Assembly (NCBI RefSeq): GCF_011759375.1
Contig: NZ_JAARML010000002.1
Span: 1,860,001-1,924,000 of the forward strand
From: Paraflavitalea devenefica
GTDB lineage: Bacteria; Bacteroidota; Bacteroidia; Chitinophagales; Chitinophagaceae
Direction of reading: 5' to 3'
Length of the DNA: 64,000 nucleotides
Below the pieces are notes generated by a model. It did not search any database, was not told the origin of the DNA, and worked only from the letters and a program-made list of their open reading frames with translations. Within the stretch, counting starts at the first letter, position 1; each line of letters starts with the position of its first letter. This document shows, piece after piece, positions 52,686 to 62,500 of the stretch. Made by a program: the position numbers and the translations under genes.

Positions 52686-52693
52686 CAAAGTTA
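52686..52693 (-). promoter_or_regulatory. Bacteroidota-type -7 promoter element for mqnE
   Basis: On the minus strand TAACTTTG matches TAnnTTTG exactly and ends only 6 bases before the ATG at 52679, so transcription should start at or next to the start codon. Confidence 0.55.
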
Positions 52694-52759
52694 CATCAGG
52701 GTTCTAACAATCAATGGGATAAATTGTTCAGGCAATCCGTTGAGTTTGAATTAATCCTC

Positions 52760-53359
52760 TTACTCGCTTTTGTTTTGCAGGCGTTCAGCAATAAATATTA
52801 CCTGCTGTATCCATACCGGACATTCAGGTTGTTTGTGTTCAATTCTTCCTTGTTTTAAAACTACCATTGCCAAGGCCGTTTCGGCGTTGTCAATCAGGTA
52901 GGCTTCTTTAAATAAAGGCAATTTACTCCTCAGATAAAGTAGTGACATTTTATACCTGTGTTCTATTATATTGGGTGGTACATAATGCCCTCCTTCTTTT
53001 ACTCTTTTTTGTACCCGGTTAATATGAATATCTTCAACATAATCAGTGCATAGGAAATAAAGAATAATGTCATATCCTTTGCGGATCATCGCTTCAATCC
53101 ATTCGTATTCTGAATCTTTTGCCAGGTTACTTTCAATCATAAAGCCTGCATTTTCCTGCAGAAGCTTTGTAATACGTTCCCGGTAAATTTCTTCTGCCTT
53201 CGCGAAATTGGTATCGCTATAACTTCCAAGTTCCCGGGTAATAAGGTCAATGTTTAGAAAAGGTAAATCAGGAGAAATGAATCCTTGTTCAATTGCGGTG
53301 TAATAGAAGGTGGTTTTTCCAGCACCATTAGGGCCTGCGAGGATATATAGCGTTGGCAT
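52760..53359 (-). CDS. Zeta-toxin-like P-loop kinase
   Basis: The 199-residue product has the Walker A motif GPNGAGKTT (about 9-17), FLNIDLITRELG, EEIYRERITKLLQENAGFMIESNLA and an arginine-rich VQKRVKEGGHYVPPNIIEHRY, the pattern of short zeta-toxin family ATPases that often phosphorylate UDP-N-acetylglucosamine. It is shorter than classical zeta (about 287). The small gene directly upstream (2 bases away) is the probable antitoxin and is unlike the three-helix epsilon protein. A toxin role is inferred from the family and the pairing. Confidence 0.82.
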   Translation of the reverse strand: MPTLYILAGPNGAGKTTFYYTAIEQGFISPDLPFLNIDLITRELGSYSDTNFAKAEEIYRERITKLLQENAGFMIESNLAKDSEYEWIEAMIRKGYDIILYFLCTDYVEDIHINRVQKRVKEGGHYVPPNIIEHRYKMSLLYLRSKLPLFKEAYLIDNAETALAMVVLKQGRIEHKQPECPVWIQQVIFIAERLQNKSE

Positions 53360-53361
53360 TC

Positions 53362-53544
53362 TTAGCTTTTGGCGACTGCCTTTTTCAGGGCTACTTTAGT
53401 ATGGCTTTTAGGATTTTCTTCAATAAGCTGCCCCTTCTCTACATAAAAGATCGTACTCTCTGCTTTGATAGCTTTGCGGCGAACATATTCGCGCAAGGCA
53501 GAAGCCATTGTTTCAAAATTAATATGTACAGGAAAGGAATTCAT
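53362..53544 (-). CDS. Probable antitoxin paired with the zeta-like kinase
   Basis: The product is 60 residues from ATG 53544 (MNSFPVHINFETMASALREYVRRK...). The open frame extends to 53601 but that part overlaps the nucleoside transporter's 3' end. It has a helical N-terminal half and the end GQLIEENPKSHTKVALKKAVAKS, found in small proteins placed before zeta-like kinases in Bacteroidota. Its stop codon lies 2 bases before the kinase start, so the pair is one transcript with antitoxin first, the usual order. Not homologous by eye to epsilon. Confidence 0.72.
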   Translation of the reverse strand: MNSFPVHINFETMASALREYVRRKAIKAESTIFYVEKGQLIEENPKSHTKVALKKAVAKS

Positions 53545-53570
53545 ACTACAAAAATACGCATTTCTGACAA

Positions 53571-55220
53571 TTACATCAATGCCCCGGCGATGCAGCCGCA
53601 CATGAGGCAGGCAATGGTGCCGCCTATAAGGGCTTTTACGCCCAGTTCTGTGAGGTTTCTGCGCTGGTTGGGGGCCAACTGGCTAATCCCCCCGATCTGG
53701 ATGCCAATGGACGCAAAATTGGCAAATCCGCAGAGGGCATAGGTGGCGATCAACAGGGATTTTGGGTCCTGTATTACATTGTTGGCTTTCATGTTGCCCA
53801 ATGAGATATAGGCCATAAATTCATTCAGGATGGTCTTTTCCCCCAATAGTTGTCCGATGGGAACCATATCTGTACTGGACACACCAATGAGCCAGGCAAC
53901 GGGTGAAAATACATAGCCTAAAACCATCTGGAGCGACAATTCCTGGTACCTGCCTCCGGTAGCAATGGCTATTTGTTCATTCAGGTGGGTAATGTTGCCA
54001 ATCCAGCCCATCAGGCCATTCACCACCCACATGATTGCTGTAAATACGATCAGCATGGCGCCTACATTCACGGCCAGCTTCAAACCGTCAGTCGTACCCA
54101 ATGATAATGCATCGAGGAAATTATCCCCAAGCTTCTCTTTTGGGACTGTAAGGTCTTTAGATACAAGGTGCTCGTCCGTTTGCGGGAAGAGTATTTTAGA
54201 GATCACAATAGCTGCAGGCGCACTCATGATCGATTGACTGAGCATGTGCAGGGCAAAATACTGTTGCTGATTGATGTCCGATCCTCCAAGAAAACCCACA
54301 TAGGCTGCCAGTACACTTCCTGCTGTATTGGCCATACCGCCAATCATAATACAAAGGATTTCCGACCGGGTCATCTTTTCCAGGTAAGGCCGTATCATCA
54401 GGGGAGCCTCGGTTTGCCCCAGGAAAATATTAGCCGCAGTAGACAAACTCTCGGCTCCTGAGATCTTTAATTTATTCAGTACATAGGCAAACACGTATAC
54501 AATAACCTGTAATACGCCCAGGTAGTAAAGTATGGAAGAGAGCGCCGCAAAAAAGATAATGTTGGGCAATACCTGTATGGCAAATACATATGCCCAGCTT
54601 TGTTTGTCATCCGCCAGTTTGCCAAACATAAATTCAGTGCCTTTATGGCTGATGTTGATGAGCGATACAAAAGTATCTGAAGCGGATTGCAGGATGAGCT
54701 TAAATATCTGGGGGTTACATACTTTCCCATATACAGCGCCGGTAATCAATACACATGACAGCAGGATGGACCATTTCATTAATTCTCCATGCTTTTTACC
54801 CACTCTGAAGATCAGGGCCAGTATGGTTATGCAACTAATAAAGATGGACAGATTGGCCCACTTCCCAAACAGGTTGGGGGCAAGGATCAATCCTATGATG
54901 AAGAGCAATTGCCAGATTAATACATACGCAAGGTTAACAGGATCATAGGTAATAGTACTACCGGCTGTTTTATTTTTTACCCGGTTAAACTTATTGTAAA
55001 CGGTGTAAATAAGAATGCCACCAAATAGCAGCCAGAAAACGGGTTGACCAAATGCCGTGGTGTGTAAGACACCCATGGCAAACATGACCTGGGCAAAAAG
55101 CCCCATTCCCACCAGCTTCCAGTTAATAGCCCGCCGGTTATTGCTCAGGAGATAACAAACAAAAAGGAGAAAGAACATGCCGAGAGCGCCGCGGGAAATG
55201 TTGACCAGGATGGGATTCAT
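53571..55220 (-). CDS. Concentrative nucleoside transporter (CNT/NupC family)
   Basis: The 549-residue membrane protein has about 12 hydrophobic segments. The CNT core is recognisable: GQTEAPLMIRPYLEKMTRSEILCIMIGGMANTAGSVLAAYVGF, with nucleoside-binding Gln-Thr-Glu, and later LIVFTAIMWVVNGLMGWIG...EFMAYISLGN and YALCGFANFASIGIQIGGI with the family's Asn/Phe-rich loop. CNT proteins import nucleosides coupled to H+ or Na+. It has an N-terminal extension of about 150 residues and lies 26 bases before the antitoxin gene on the same strand. Confidence 0.92.
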   Translation of the reverse strand: MNPILVNISRGALGMFFLLFVCYLLSNNRRAINWKLVGMGLFAQVMFAMGVLHTTAFGQPVFWLLFGGILIYTVYNKFNRVKNKTAGSTITYDPVNLAYVLIWQLLFIIGLILAPNLFGKWANLSIFISCITILALIFRVGKKHGELMKWSILLSCVLITGAVYGKVCNPQIFKLILQSASDTFVSLINISHKGTEFMFGKLADDKQSWAYVFAIQVLPNIIFFAALSSILYYLGVLQVIVYVFAYVLNKLKISGAESLSTAANIFLGQTEAPLMIRPYLEKMTRSEILCIMIGGMANTAGSVLAAYVGFLGGSDINQQQYFALHMLSQSIMSAPAAIVISKILFPQTDEHLVSKDLTVPKEKLGDNFLDALSLGTTDGLKLAVNVGAMLIVFTAIMWVVNGLMGWIGNITHLNEQIAIATGGRYQELSLQMVLGYVFSPVAWLIGVSSTDMVPIGQLLGEKTILNEFMAYISLGNMKANNVIQDPKSLLIATYALCGFANFASIGIQIGGISQLAPNQRRNLTELGVKALIGGTIACLMCGCIAGALM

Positions 55221-55349
55221 GCCGGTAGGTTGGTTAAATTTAAATATTGGGCAATATAAGGATAAATCGCAATCCTCCTGAAATCAGTAAGCGCTCAGGC
55301 TAAAAAGTTGTCATACAGTAACTGTCTGTCCGGATGAGATAATATTATA

Positions 55350-55388
55350 AAAAAAGGTATTGCAAGGCCCCTACGACCTTGCAATACC
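55350..55388 (-). terminator. Rho-independent terminator after the lipoprotein pair
   Basis: On the minus strand, a perfect 12-bp stem (GGTATTGCAAGG with CCTTGCAATACC, 55356-55367/55377-55388) is followed by TTTTTT, 19 bases after the lipoprotein stop codon. It separates the lipoprotein pair from the transporter gene. Confidence 0.9.
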
Positions 55389-55406
55389 CGGTTGATTGAA
55401 ATATTA

Positions 55407-57170
55407 TTATTGGTACCTCTTAACCCGGAAAGTACAGTTGATGGGGAGGATGGCCTGTGAAAGGGTATCCTTTACAGTTCCGGTAAAGTTACCGGCAACA
55501 TACCCACCAACAGTATTCTCGTATTCTGTAATGTTTACAGTGATGGTGGGGGTGTTGTTTCTATGAATATAGTAAGTGTTGTTTTCACGGATGACCATCT
55601 GACTCATCGGGCTTGTTCCGGGGATTGGTTCTCCTATAAAAGACATGTCGAACGACCTGTTATCTCCTCCGAAACCAGATATCAGTGTTTGGTTATTCTG
55701 TTGCCCCCGGTAGGCGATCATTGAATCAGTACCGCTGATACCGTAGCTGGTTCCGTTAATGTTATAATTGATGTACTCTGTAAGTACGTTACCACAGGCC
55801 ACGAACTGGCCGGCATTGACCGTAGTACCGGAAATAGCTACGGTGCTGGCCGTTCCCGATTGCGTGCCGCCAATATCATAGGGGGTAATAGTGGCTGAGG
55901 CAGTTGTATTGGAACAGCGGACTACCGGCATGCTGAAAGCACCGTTAATAAGGTTGCTGCGGTAATACACCCCATCGAGATGGATGGTGACATAACCATT
56001 CGTAACAGCGGCTGCATTACAGTTCACCACCGTACCGGAAATAGTAACCTCCGCAGCGGTAGACGTAACAGTGACGACGCCCAGGTCGCTATTGGCCGTG
56101 AATGGTCCTACATTTTGGGTATGGGTCAGGTTGCCGCATTGATTATATACTTTCATCACCAGGTTGCGGTTGGCAGGTATCTTACCGCTGACCACACCGT
56201 CTATATTGGTATAACCGTGGCCGGAAATGCTGCCCAGGGTATCTGTGCCGGTAGCGCTGATCACTACCTTTACTCCTCCCAGTGCCACACCTTGCTGATT
56301 CTTAATCGTAGCAGTAAAGTCAATAATGGCGAAAGGCGCATCACAATTCCAGAAGGAGAAGTGACTAACAGTGCCTACATAATTATTGCCCTGGCGGGTG
56401 GCAGTGCCTTCTTCTTTCCACAAACCGGTTTTTTCGTCCAGGCTCCATAAAGGAATGGTGGCCGGGGCTTGTCCTTGCAGGCTGGCAGGTATCGGGAAAG
56501 TAAGACTGGCGGTTTTGCCGCTGGCCAGTTGAAGCTTTTCTCCGTTGGCGCCATTCAATTCCACCGCCATCATACCGAAAGATTGTAGGCCTGTTTCCTG
56601 GTTGGCGCTATTAATACCGCGCAGGGTGCCGGGTGTGATCTCACTAAAGTTGCTGGCTTCTGGATTGATAAAAAAAGCGCTCACCGATACCGTGCCTGTA
56701 TAGGCTGTAGTGGAGCCTTCCTGTACAATACCGCTGGCGGGGAACACAATATTACCCCCCGATGGTACGGTGACCGTGCCGCCGCTATTACCGTTGAAGT
56801 TGCCGGCAGCTATTTTTTTGATCAGTTGAATGGAAACCGAGTTGTTCTTATTGGGGGTTACCACAATGGTTTTAATGCCCTTGAAATAGCCTTCTTTTTC
56901 CACGGTTACCATGCCCGCATGCTTGTCTACGGAAATATTGCTGAGGTTAAAAAGACCACTGGCATTGGTGGTAACAGATATCGAACCGGCTTTCACCGTG
57001 GCGCCGCTGACCGGCAATTCATTTTCATCTACGATCTTGCCCTGGATAGAGGCGGTCACGTATTCGGCTTTATAAGGCGGCTTATCAGGTGTATCCGATT
57101 TGTTACAACTGAAGTAAACAATAGTTGCTACTAACAGGCAACCTGGGATAAGCAAGCGGGATAGTTTCAT
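55407..57170 (-). CDS. Surface lipoprotein with carboxypeptidase-regulatory-like domain (copy 2 of a tandem pair)
   Basis: The 587-residue product has a lipoprotein signal (lipobox VYFSC, C22), then a CarboxypepD_reg-like domain (ASIQGKIVDENELPVSGATVKAGS..., about 40-115), a spacer, and further beta domains with repeated strand motifs (TFSGTVVNCNAAAVTNGYVTI-like). No enzyme motif is seen; a binding or adhesive role is guessed. It is the downstream member of a tandem duplication of unit length 1791 bases. The first 465 residues are nearly the same in both copies, but residues about 476-545 differ strongly. Confidence 0.85.
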   Translation of the reverse strand: MKLSRLLIPGCLLVATIVYFSCNKSDTPDKPPYKAEYVTASIQGKIVDENELPVSGATVKAGSISVTTNASGLFNLSNISVDKHAGMVTVEKEGYFKGIKTIVVTPNKNNSVSIQLIKKIAAGNFNGNSGGTVTVPSGGNIVFPASGIVQEGSTTAYTGTVSVSAFFINPEASNFSEITPGTLRGINSANQETGLQSFGMMAVELNGANGEKLQLASGKTASLTFPIPASLQGQAPATIPLWSLDEKTGLWKEEGTATRQGNNYVGTVSHFSFWNCDAPFAIIDFTATIKNQQGVALGGVKVVISATGTDTLGSISGHGYTNIDGVVSGKIPANRNLVMKVYNQCGNLTHTQNVGPFTANSDLGVVTVTSTAAEVTISGTVVNCNAAAVTNGYVTIHLDGVYYRSNLINGAFSMPVVRCSNTTASATITPYDIGGTQSGTASTVAISGTTVNAGQFVACGNVLTEYINYNINGTSYGISGTDSMIAYRGQQNNQTLISGFGGDNRSFDMSFIGEPIPGTSPMSQMVIRENNTYYIHRNNTPTITVNITEYENTVGGYVAGNFTGTVKDTLSQAILPINCTFRVKRYQ

Positions 57171-57197
57171 GATAATGGATTTGAAGGGTTTAAATGA

Positions 57198-58961
57198 TTA
57201 TTTGTACTTCTTAACCCGGAACGTACAATTAATGGGGAATACAGCCTGTGTAAGGGTATCCTTTACAGTCCCGGTAAAGTTACCGGCAATGAACCCATCT
57301 TGTACATTATTGTATTCTGTAACGTTTACAGTGATGGTGCCGTTATTTCTATAGACGGGACCGCCATCATCAACGTATAGGAAAGTCATGGTGCCTGTTC
57401 CCGGAGCAGGTTCGCCCCTAAAAATAAAGTCTGTAAACCTATCATTATTGTTCGGCCTGGTAGCTCCAAAATACGTGAAATCGCTCTGGGCAGCACGGTA
57501 GGCAAATAATGAATCAACTTCACTATAGGTAAAGCTGGTGCCATTGATATTGTAGTTGATATATTGCGTGAGCGAGTTACCGCAGGCCACCAACTGGCCG
57601 GTATTAACGGTAGTGCCGGAAATAACTACTGTAGTGGCTGTGCCCGACTGGGTGCCGCCAAGATCATACGGTGTTACAATGGCCGAAGTGGCGGAATTGG
57701 AACAGCGTGTTACCGGGATACTAAACACACCGTTCACCAGGTTGCCGCGGTAATAGATCCCTTCCAGGTCAATGGTCACATAGCCATTGGTAACGGCAGC
57801 CGCATTACAGTTCACCACCGTGCCGGAAAAAGTAACCATTGAGGTGGCAGACGTAACGGTGATAACGCCGAGGTCGGCAGTACCCGTAAGAGGCCCTGCA
57901 TTTTGTGTGTGAATGAGGTTACCACATTGATCATATACTTTCATCACCAGGTTGCGGTTGGCTGGGATCTTACCGCTCACCACCCCTTCTGGACTGGTAT
58001 AGCCGAAGCCTGATATGCTGCTTAAGGTATCTGTTGTACCGGTAGCACTGATCACTACTTTTACTCCTCCCAGTGCCACACCTTGCTGGTTCTTAATAGT
58101 AGCTGTAAAATCAACTACGGCAAATGGTGCATCACAGTTCCAGTAAGAGAAGTGGCTTACAGATCCTACATAATTATTGCCCTGGCGGGTGGCAGTGCCT
58201 TCTTCCTTCCACAAGCCTGTTTTTTCATCCAGGCTCCATAAAGGAATGGTAGCCGGCGCCTGCGATTGCAAGCCGGCAGGTATCGGGAAAGTAAGGCTGG
58301 CGGTTTTGCCGCTGGCCAGTTGAAGTTTTTCTCCGTTGGCGCCATTCAATTCCACCGCCATCATACCGAAAGATTGCAGGCCCGTTTCCTGGTTGGCGCT
58401 ATTAATGCCGCGCAGGGTACCCGGCGTGATCTCCTGGAAATTGCTGGCTTCGGGATTGATAAAAAAAGCGCTCACCGATACCGTGCCCGTATAGGCAGTA
58501 GTGGAGCCTTCCTGTACAATGCCACTGGACGGGAACACAATATTACCCCCCGATGGTACGGTGACCGTGCCGCCGCTATTACCATTAAAGTTGCCGGCAG
58601 CTATTTTCTTGATCAGTTGGATGGAAACCGAGTTGTTCTTATTGGGGGTTACCACAATCGTTTTAATGCCTTTGAAATAACCTTCCTTTTCCACGGTTAC
58701 CATGCCCGCATGCTTGTCTACAGAAACATTGCTGATATTAAAAAGACCGCTGGCATTGGTGGTAACGGATAGGGAGCCGGCTTTAACGGTGGCGTCGCTG
58801 ACAGGTAACTCATTTTCATCTACGATCTTGCCCTGGATAGAAGCCGTTACGTATTCGGCTTGATAAGGCGGCTTATCGGGCGTATCCGATTTGTTACAAC
58901 TGAAGTAAACAATAGCTGCTACTAACAGGCAGCCTGGGATAAGCAAGCGGGATAGTTTCAT
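57198..58961 (-). CDS. Surface lipoprotein with carboxypeptidase-regulatory-like domain (copy 1 of a tandem pair)
   Basis: The 587-residue product starts at ATG 58961 (the open frame upstream to 59054 lacks a lipoprotein signal). It has the same lipobox and domain order as copy 2. The two genes are 27 bases apart, and the 22 bases before each start (gataatggatttgaagggttta on the plus strand) are also the same, marking the duplication boundary. The C-terminal block (about 476-545: TYSEVDSLFAYRAAQSDFTYFG...) is unlike copy 2, and both then converge on GNFTGTVKDTL and PINCTFRVKxY. Confidence 0.85.
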   Translation of the reverse strand: MKLSRLLIPGCLLVAAIVYFSCNKSDTPDKPPYQAEYVTASIQGKIVDENELPVSDATVKAGSLSVTTNASGLFNISNVSVDKHAGMVTVEKEGYFKGIKTIVVTPNKNNSVSIQLIKKIAAGNFNGNSGGTVTVPSGGNIVFPSSGIVQEGSTTAYTGTVSVSAFFINPEASNFQEITPGTLRGINSANQETGLQSFGMMAVELNGANGEKLQLASGKTASLTFPIPAGLQSQAPATIPLWSLDEKTGLWKEEGTATRQGNNYVGSVSHFSYWNCDAPFAVVDFTATIKNQQGVALGGVKVVISATGTTDTLSSISGFGYTSPEGVVSGKIPANRNLVMKVYDQCGNLIHTQNAGPLTGTADLGVITVTSATSMVTFSGTVVNCNAAAVTNGYVTIDLEGIYYRGNLVNGVFSIPVTRCSNSATSAIVTPYDLGGTQSGTATTVVISGTTVNTGQLVACGNSLTQYINYNINGTSFTYSEVDSLFAYRAAQSDFTYFGATRPNNNDRFTDFIFRGEPAPGTGTMTFLYVDDGGPVYRNNGTITVNVTEYNNVQDGFIAGNFTGTVKDTLTQAVFPINCTFRVKKYK

Positions 58962-59035
58962 GATAATGGATTTGAAGGGTTTATTGAAAGACAAGGATAG
59001 ACAAAAAAGACCGTTACTACAAGGTATTGATATAC

Positions 59036-59072
59036 AATAAAAAAAGCGATTCATTAAACCATGAATCGCTTT
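59036..59072 (-). terminator. Rho-independent terminator of trxA
   Basis: On the minus strand, a perfect 12-bp stem (AAAGCGATTCAT/ATGAATCGCTTT around GGTTTA) is followed by TTTTT, 21 bases after the thioredoxin stop codon. Confidence 0.9.
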
Positions 59073-59093
59073 AGAAAATAGATTATAAAACAG

Positions 59094-59411
59094 TTATATA
59101 TGCTGCTCGATCTTCTTTACAAAGTTGGCTTTCGGTTGTGCGCCGACCAGCTTATCCACCACTTTACCACCCTTAATGAAGAGGATAGCAGGAATAGAAG
59201 TAATCCCGTAATTAACAGATATCTGCGGGTTATGGTCTACATTCACTTTACCCACATTTACCTTTCCTGTGTATTCCTTAGAGAGATCTTCAATAACCGG
59301 CCCGATCGCGCGGCAAGGCCCACACCATTCAGCCCAAAAGTCTACCACAGTCAATTTATCGGAAGCGATCACTTTCTCCTGGAAGTTCGCGTCGGTGAAT
59401 TCTAAAGCCAT
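59094..59411 (-). CDS. trxA: Thioredoxin
   Basis: Thioredoxin is the small cytoplasmic dithiol reductant. The 105-residue product has the standard length and active site WCGPC (residues 29-33) in VVDFWAEWCGPCRAIGPVI, and the cis-Pro loop YGITSIPAILFIKGGKVVDKLVGA. It lies downstream of dnaE on the same strand with 154 bases between them and has its own -7-like TACTTTTA (59429-59436, minus strand) and terminator, so it is probably a separate unit. Confidence 0.97.
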   Translation of the reverse strand: MALEFTDANFQEKVIASDKLTVVDFWAEWCGPCRAIGPVIEDLSKEYTGKVNVGKVNVDHNPQISVNYGITSIPAILFIKGGKVVDKLVGAQPKANFVKKIEQHI

Positions 59412-59565
59412 AAATCAAAATTTAGATGTAAAAGTAATTATTTTATTGTTTGTTGGTAAGCCTGGAGTGGGTTTCCCGTTGTGGGACTCATTCTTTAACT
59501 TACTGCTAAGAACCGACAAATTTATAACCAATTCGGTATTCCTGCCCCTCTGTCGTTATCCACAT

Positions 59566-62500
59566 TTACACAGTGACAACCTGTACATCTACCTCGGGCT
59601 TATTCTGCAGCCAGGCCGTCATTTCGTCATTCATTTCAAACCCCGTTTCCAGGCTGTACAGGCTGATCTTGTATTGCCGCTTCATTTCCTTGATATTGAA
59701 CTTCAAACCAGCCTTTCCGGGGTGGGTTTTAACATTCTTTTCGAGGAAATTGACCATGTCGGCATCAATGTGCCGGGCCTCGATATCTATTATAACCTGT
59801 TTGGTAAGGTTTTGTTTAATGCTCTCCAGCAAAACGATCTTATCCACCTTGAACTCATACTCCACCTTGTTAAAGCGTTGTTTAAAGAAACCCGTTATGA
59901 ATAGGTTCTTACCTTTTTCCATGTAATTGGAAAAGCGCATATAGTCGTCGCTCCAGAGCATGAATTCGCTCTTGCCGGTATAATCCTCAATAATAAATGA
60001 GGCAAACTGGCGGCCGGTTTTGGTTACCCGGTGCTGGGCGTCGGTTACCAGTCCGGCCAGCCGGAACGTGCGGCCCGGGTTGGCCTGGAGGGTGATCGCC
60101 TCCTTGATCTCATTAAAGTCGGCCAGGGTGGTGAAGCCGTAGTGCTTTATTTCGAACCGGAAATGGTCCAGCGGGTGGCCGCTCATAAACATACCGGTTA
60201 CCTCTTTCTCCCTATCCAGCAGCTCGGTCAAAGTCCATGGTTCACAGGGGGGTATCTTCGGCAGGGGAATATCCAGGGCCTTGGGCAGGTCGCCAAAGAG
60301 GGTATTGGCGGTGCTGTTATTCTCCGTCTGGTAAATATTCCCGTATTTAATGATCTTCTCCATGCCGGAGGCGGTTTCCCCTTGTGGTATGGTGAAATAT
60401 TGCGCCCGGTGGAATTCTTTAAAGCAATCAAAAGCGCCGGCATACACCAGGCATTCCAGGGTCTTTTTATTCACCGCCCGCTGGTTGACCCGCTTGATCA
60501 TGTCAAAAATATTCGTATAGCGGCCATTGGCTTCCCGCTCGGCAATGATATTTTCTACAGCAGCTTCGCCCACGCCTTTTAACCCGCCCAACCCTACGCG
60601 GATATGGCCTTCCAGGTTCACAGAGAAGCCTTTATGCGATTCGTTAATATCCGGTCCCAGTACCATCTTACCCATCCGCTTGCACTCTTCCATAAAGAAA
60701 GTGAGCTTTTCAATGGCGCCGGCGTTGTTGAGTACCGCAGCCATATATTCAGAAGGGTAGTGGGCCTTGAGGTAGGCTGTCTGGTAGGCCACAAAGGCAT
60801 AGCAGGTGGAGTGCGACTTGTTGAATGCGTATTGGGCGAAAGCCTCCCAGTCGGTCCACACCTTCTCCAGTTTATCAGCAGGATGGCCTTTGTCCGTTCC
60901 TCCCTTCACAAACTGGGCCTTCATCTTGTCCAGTACCGCCTTTTGCTTCTTACCCATCGCCTTCCGCAGTACGTCGGCATCTCCCTTGCTGAAGCCGGCC
61001 AGTTTCTGGGCCAGCAACATCACCTGTTCCTGGTATACCGTGATACCATAGGTATCGGCCAGGTATTCTTCCATTTCCGGGAGGTCATACGTGATAGGTT
61101 CCCGTCCATGTTTACGGTCAATAAAGTTGGGGATATAGGCCAGCGGACCGGGGCGGTACAGGGCGTTCATCGCAATCAGGTCGGCAAACTGGTCAGGCTT
61201 CAGGTCACGCAGGTATTTTTGCATACCGGGACTTTCGAACTGGAAAGTACCGATGGTATCCGCTTTCTGGTAGATCTCGTAGGTTTTCGTATCATCGAGC
61301 GGAATATCGTCTATCACGATTTCCACGCCGTGATTCTGCCTGATCATTTCCAGCGCATTCTTAATGATCGTGAGGGTCTTCAACCCCAGGAAGTCCATCT
61401 TGATAACGCCGGCGTCTTCAATAATACTGCCTTCAAACTGGGTTACCCAGAGTGTGGAGTCTTTGGCTACAGATACGGGGATGAGTTCTGTCAGGTCTTT
61501 GGGGGCGATGATAATACCTGCTGCGTGGATACCGGTGTTCCGTACCGATCCTTCCAAACGTTCGGCTTCGTGCAATACCGTTCCGTTCAGGGTATCGCTT
61601 TTATAGATCTCGCGTATCCTTTTTACGCTTTCCAGTTCATCGGGGCCCAGACCTTCCTTCTCTTCCAGCGATTTTTCGCCTTCCTTGGCGGTGAGGGGCG
61701 CTTTCAATACACGGCCCAGTTCTATACCCGGTTTATCCGGTACCAGCTTGGCCAATGCATTCGATTCGGCCAGGGGCAGGTCCAATGCACGCGCCACGTC
61801 TTTGATACTCATTTTGGCGGCCATGGTACCATAAGTAATGATCTGCGCTACCTGGGCCTTGCCGTATTTGTCAACTACATAGTCAATTACTTTCTGACGG
61901 CCTTCATCGTCGAAGTCCGTATCAATATCGGGCATTGACTTACGGTCGGGGTTCAGGAACCTTTCGAACAGCAGGTTGTACTTGATGGGGTCAATATTGG
62001 TGATGCCGATACAATAAGCTACCACGCTACCTGCAGCGGAACCACGGCCGGGGCCGATGAATACGCCCAGGTCGCGGCCGGCTTTGATGAAGTCACTCAC
62101 AATAAGGAAGTAACCGGCAAAGCCCATCGTTTTGATCGTGAACAGCTCAAAGTCGAGCCGTTCCGTTATTTCGGGTGTAAGTTCTGCATAACGCTTCCTG
62201 GCCCCTTCATAAGTAAGGTAGTGCAGGTAAGTCCATTGGTTCAGGTTACTGTCGTCGGTCGTCTGGAATTCTTTAGGAAGTGGGAAGGCCGGCAGCAGGA
62301 TATCCTTCTTCAGGTTCAGCACCTCCACCCGGTCCACGATCATATTGGTATTGTCTATAGACTCCGGGATGTCTTTGAAGAGTTCCTTCATTTCATCCTG
62401 TGTCTTGAAATAAAACTGATCGTTGGGGAATTTAAAGCGGCGCTCTTTTACGTTCAGGTCATCATTGATGATATCGTCATATCCCGGCGTACTTTTCTTT

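Noticed and set aside
60604..61938. 444-codon plus-strand ORF inside dnaE
   Set aside because: It is antisense to conserved dnaE sequence and its product is His/Phe/Gly-rich with no recognisable domain.
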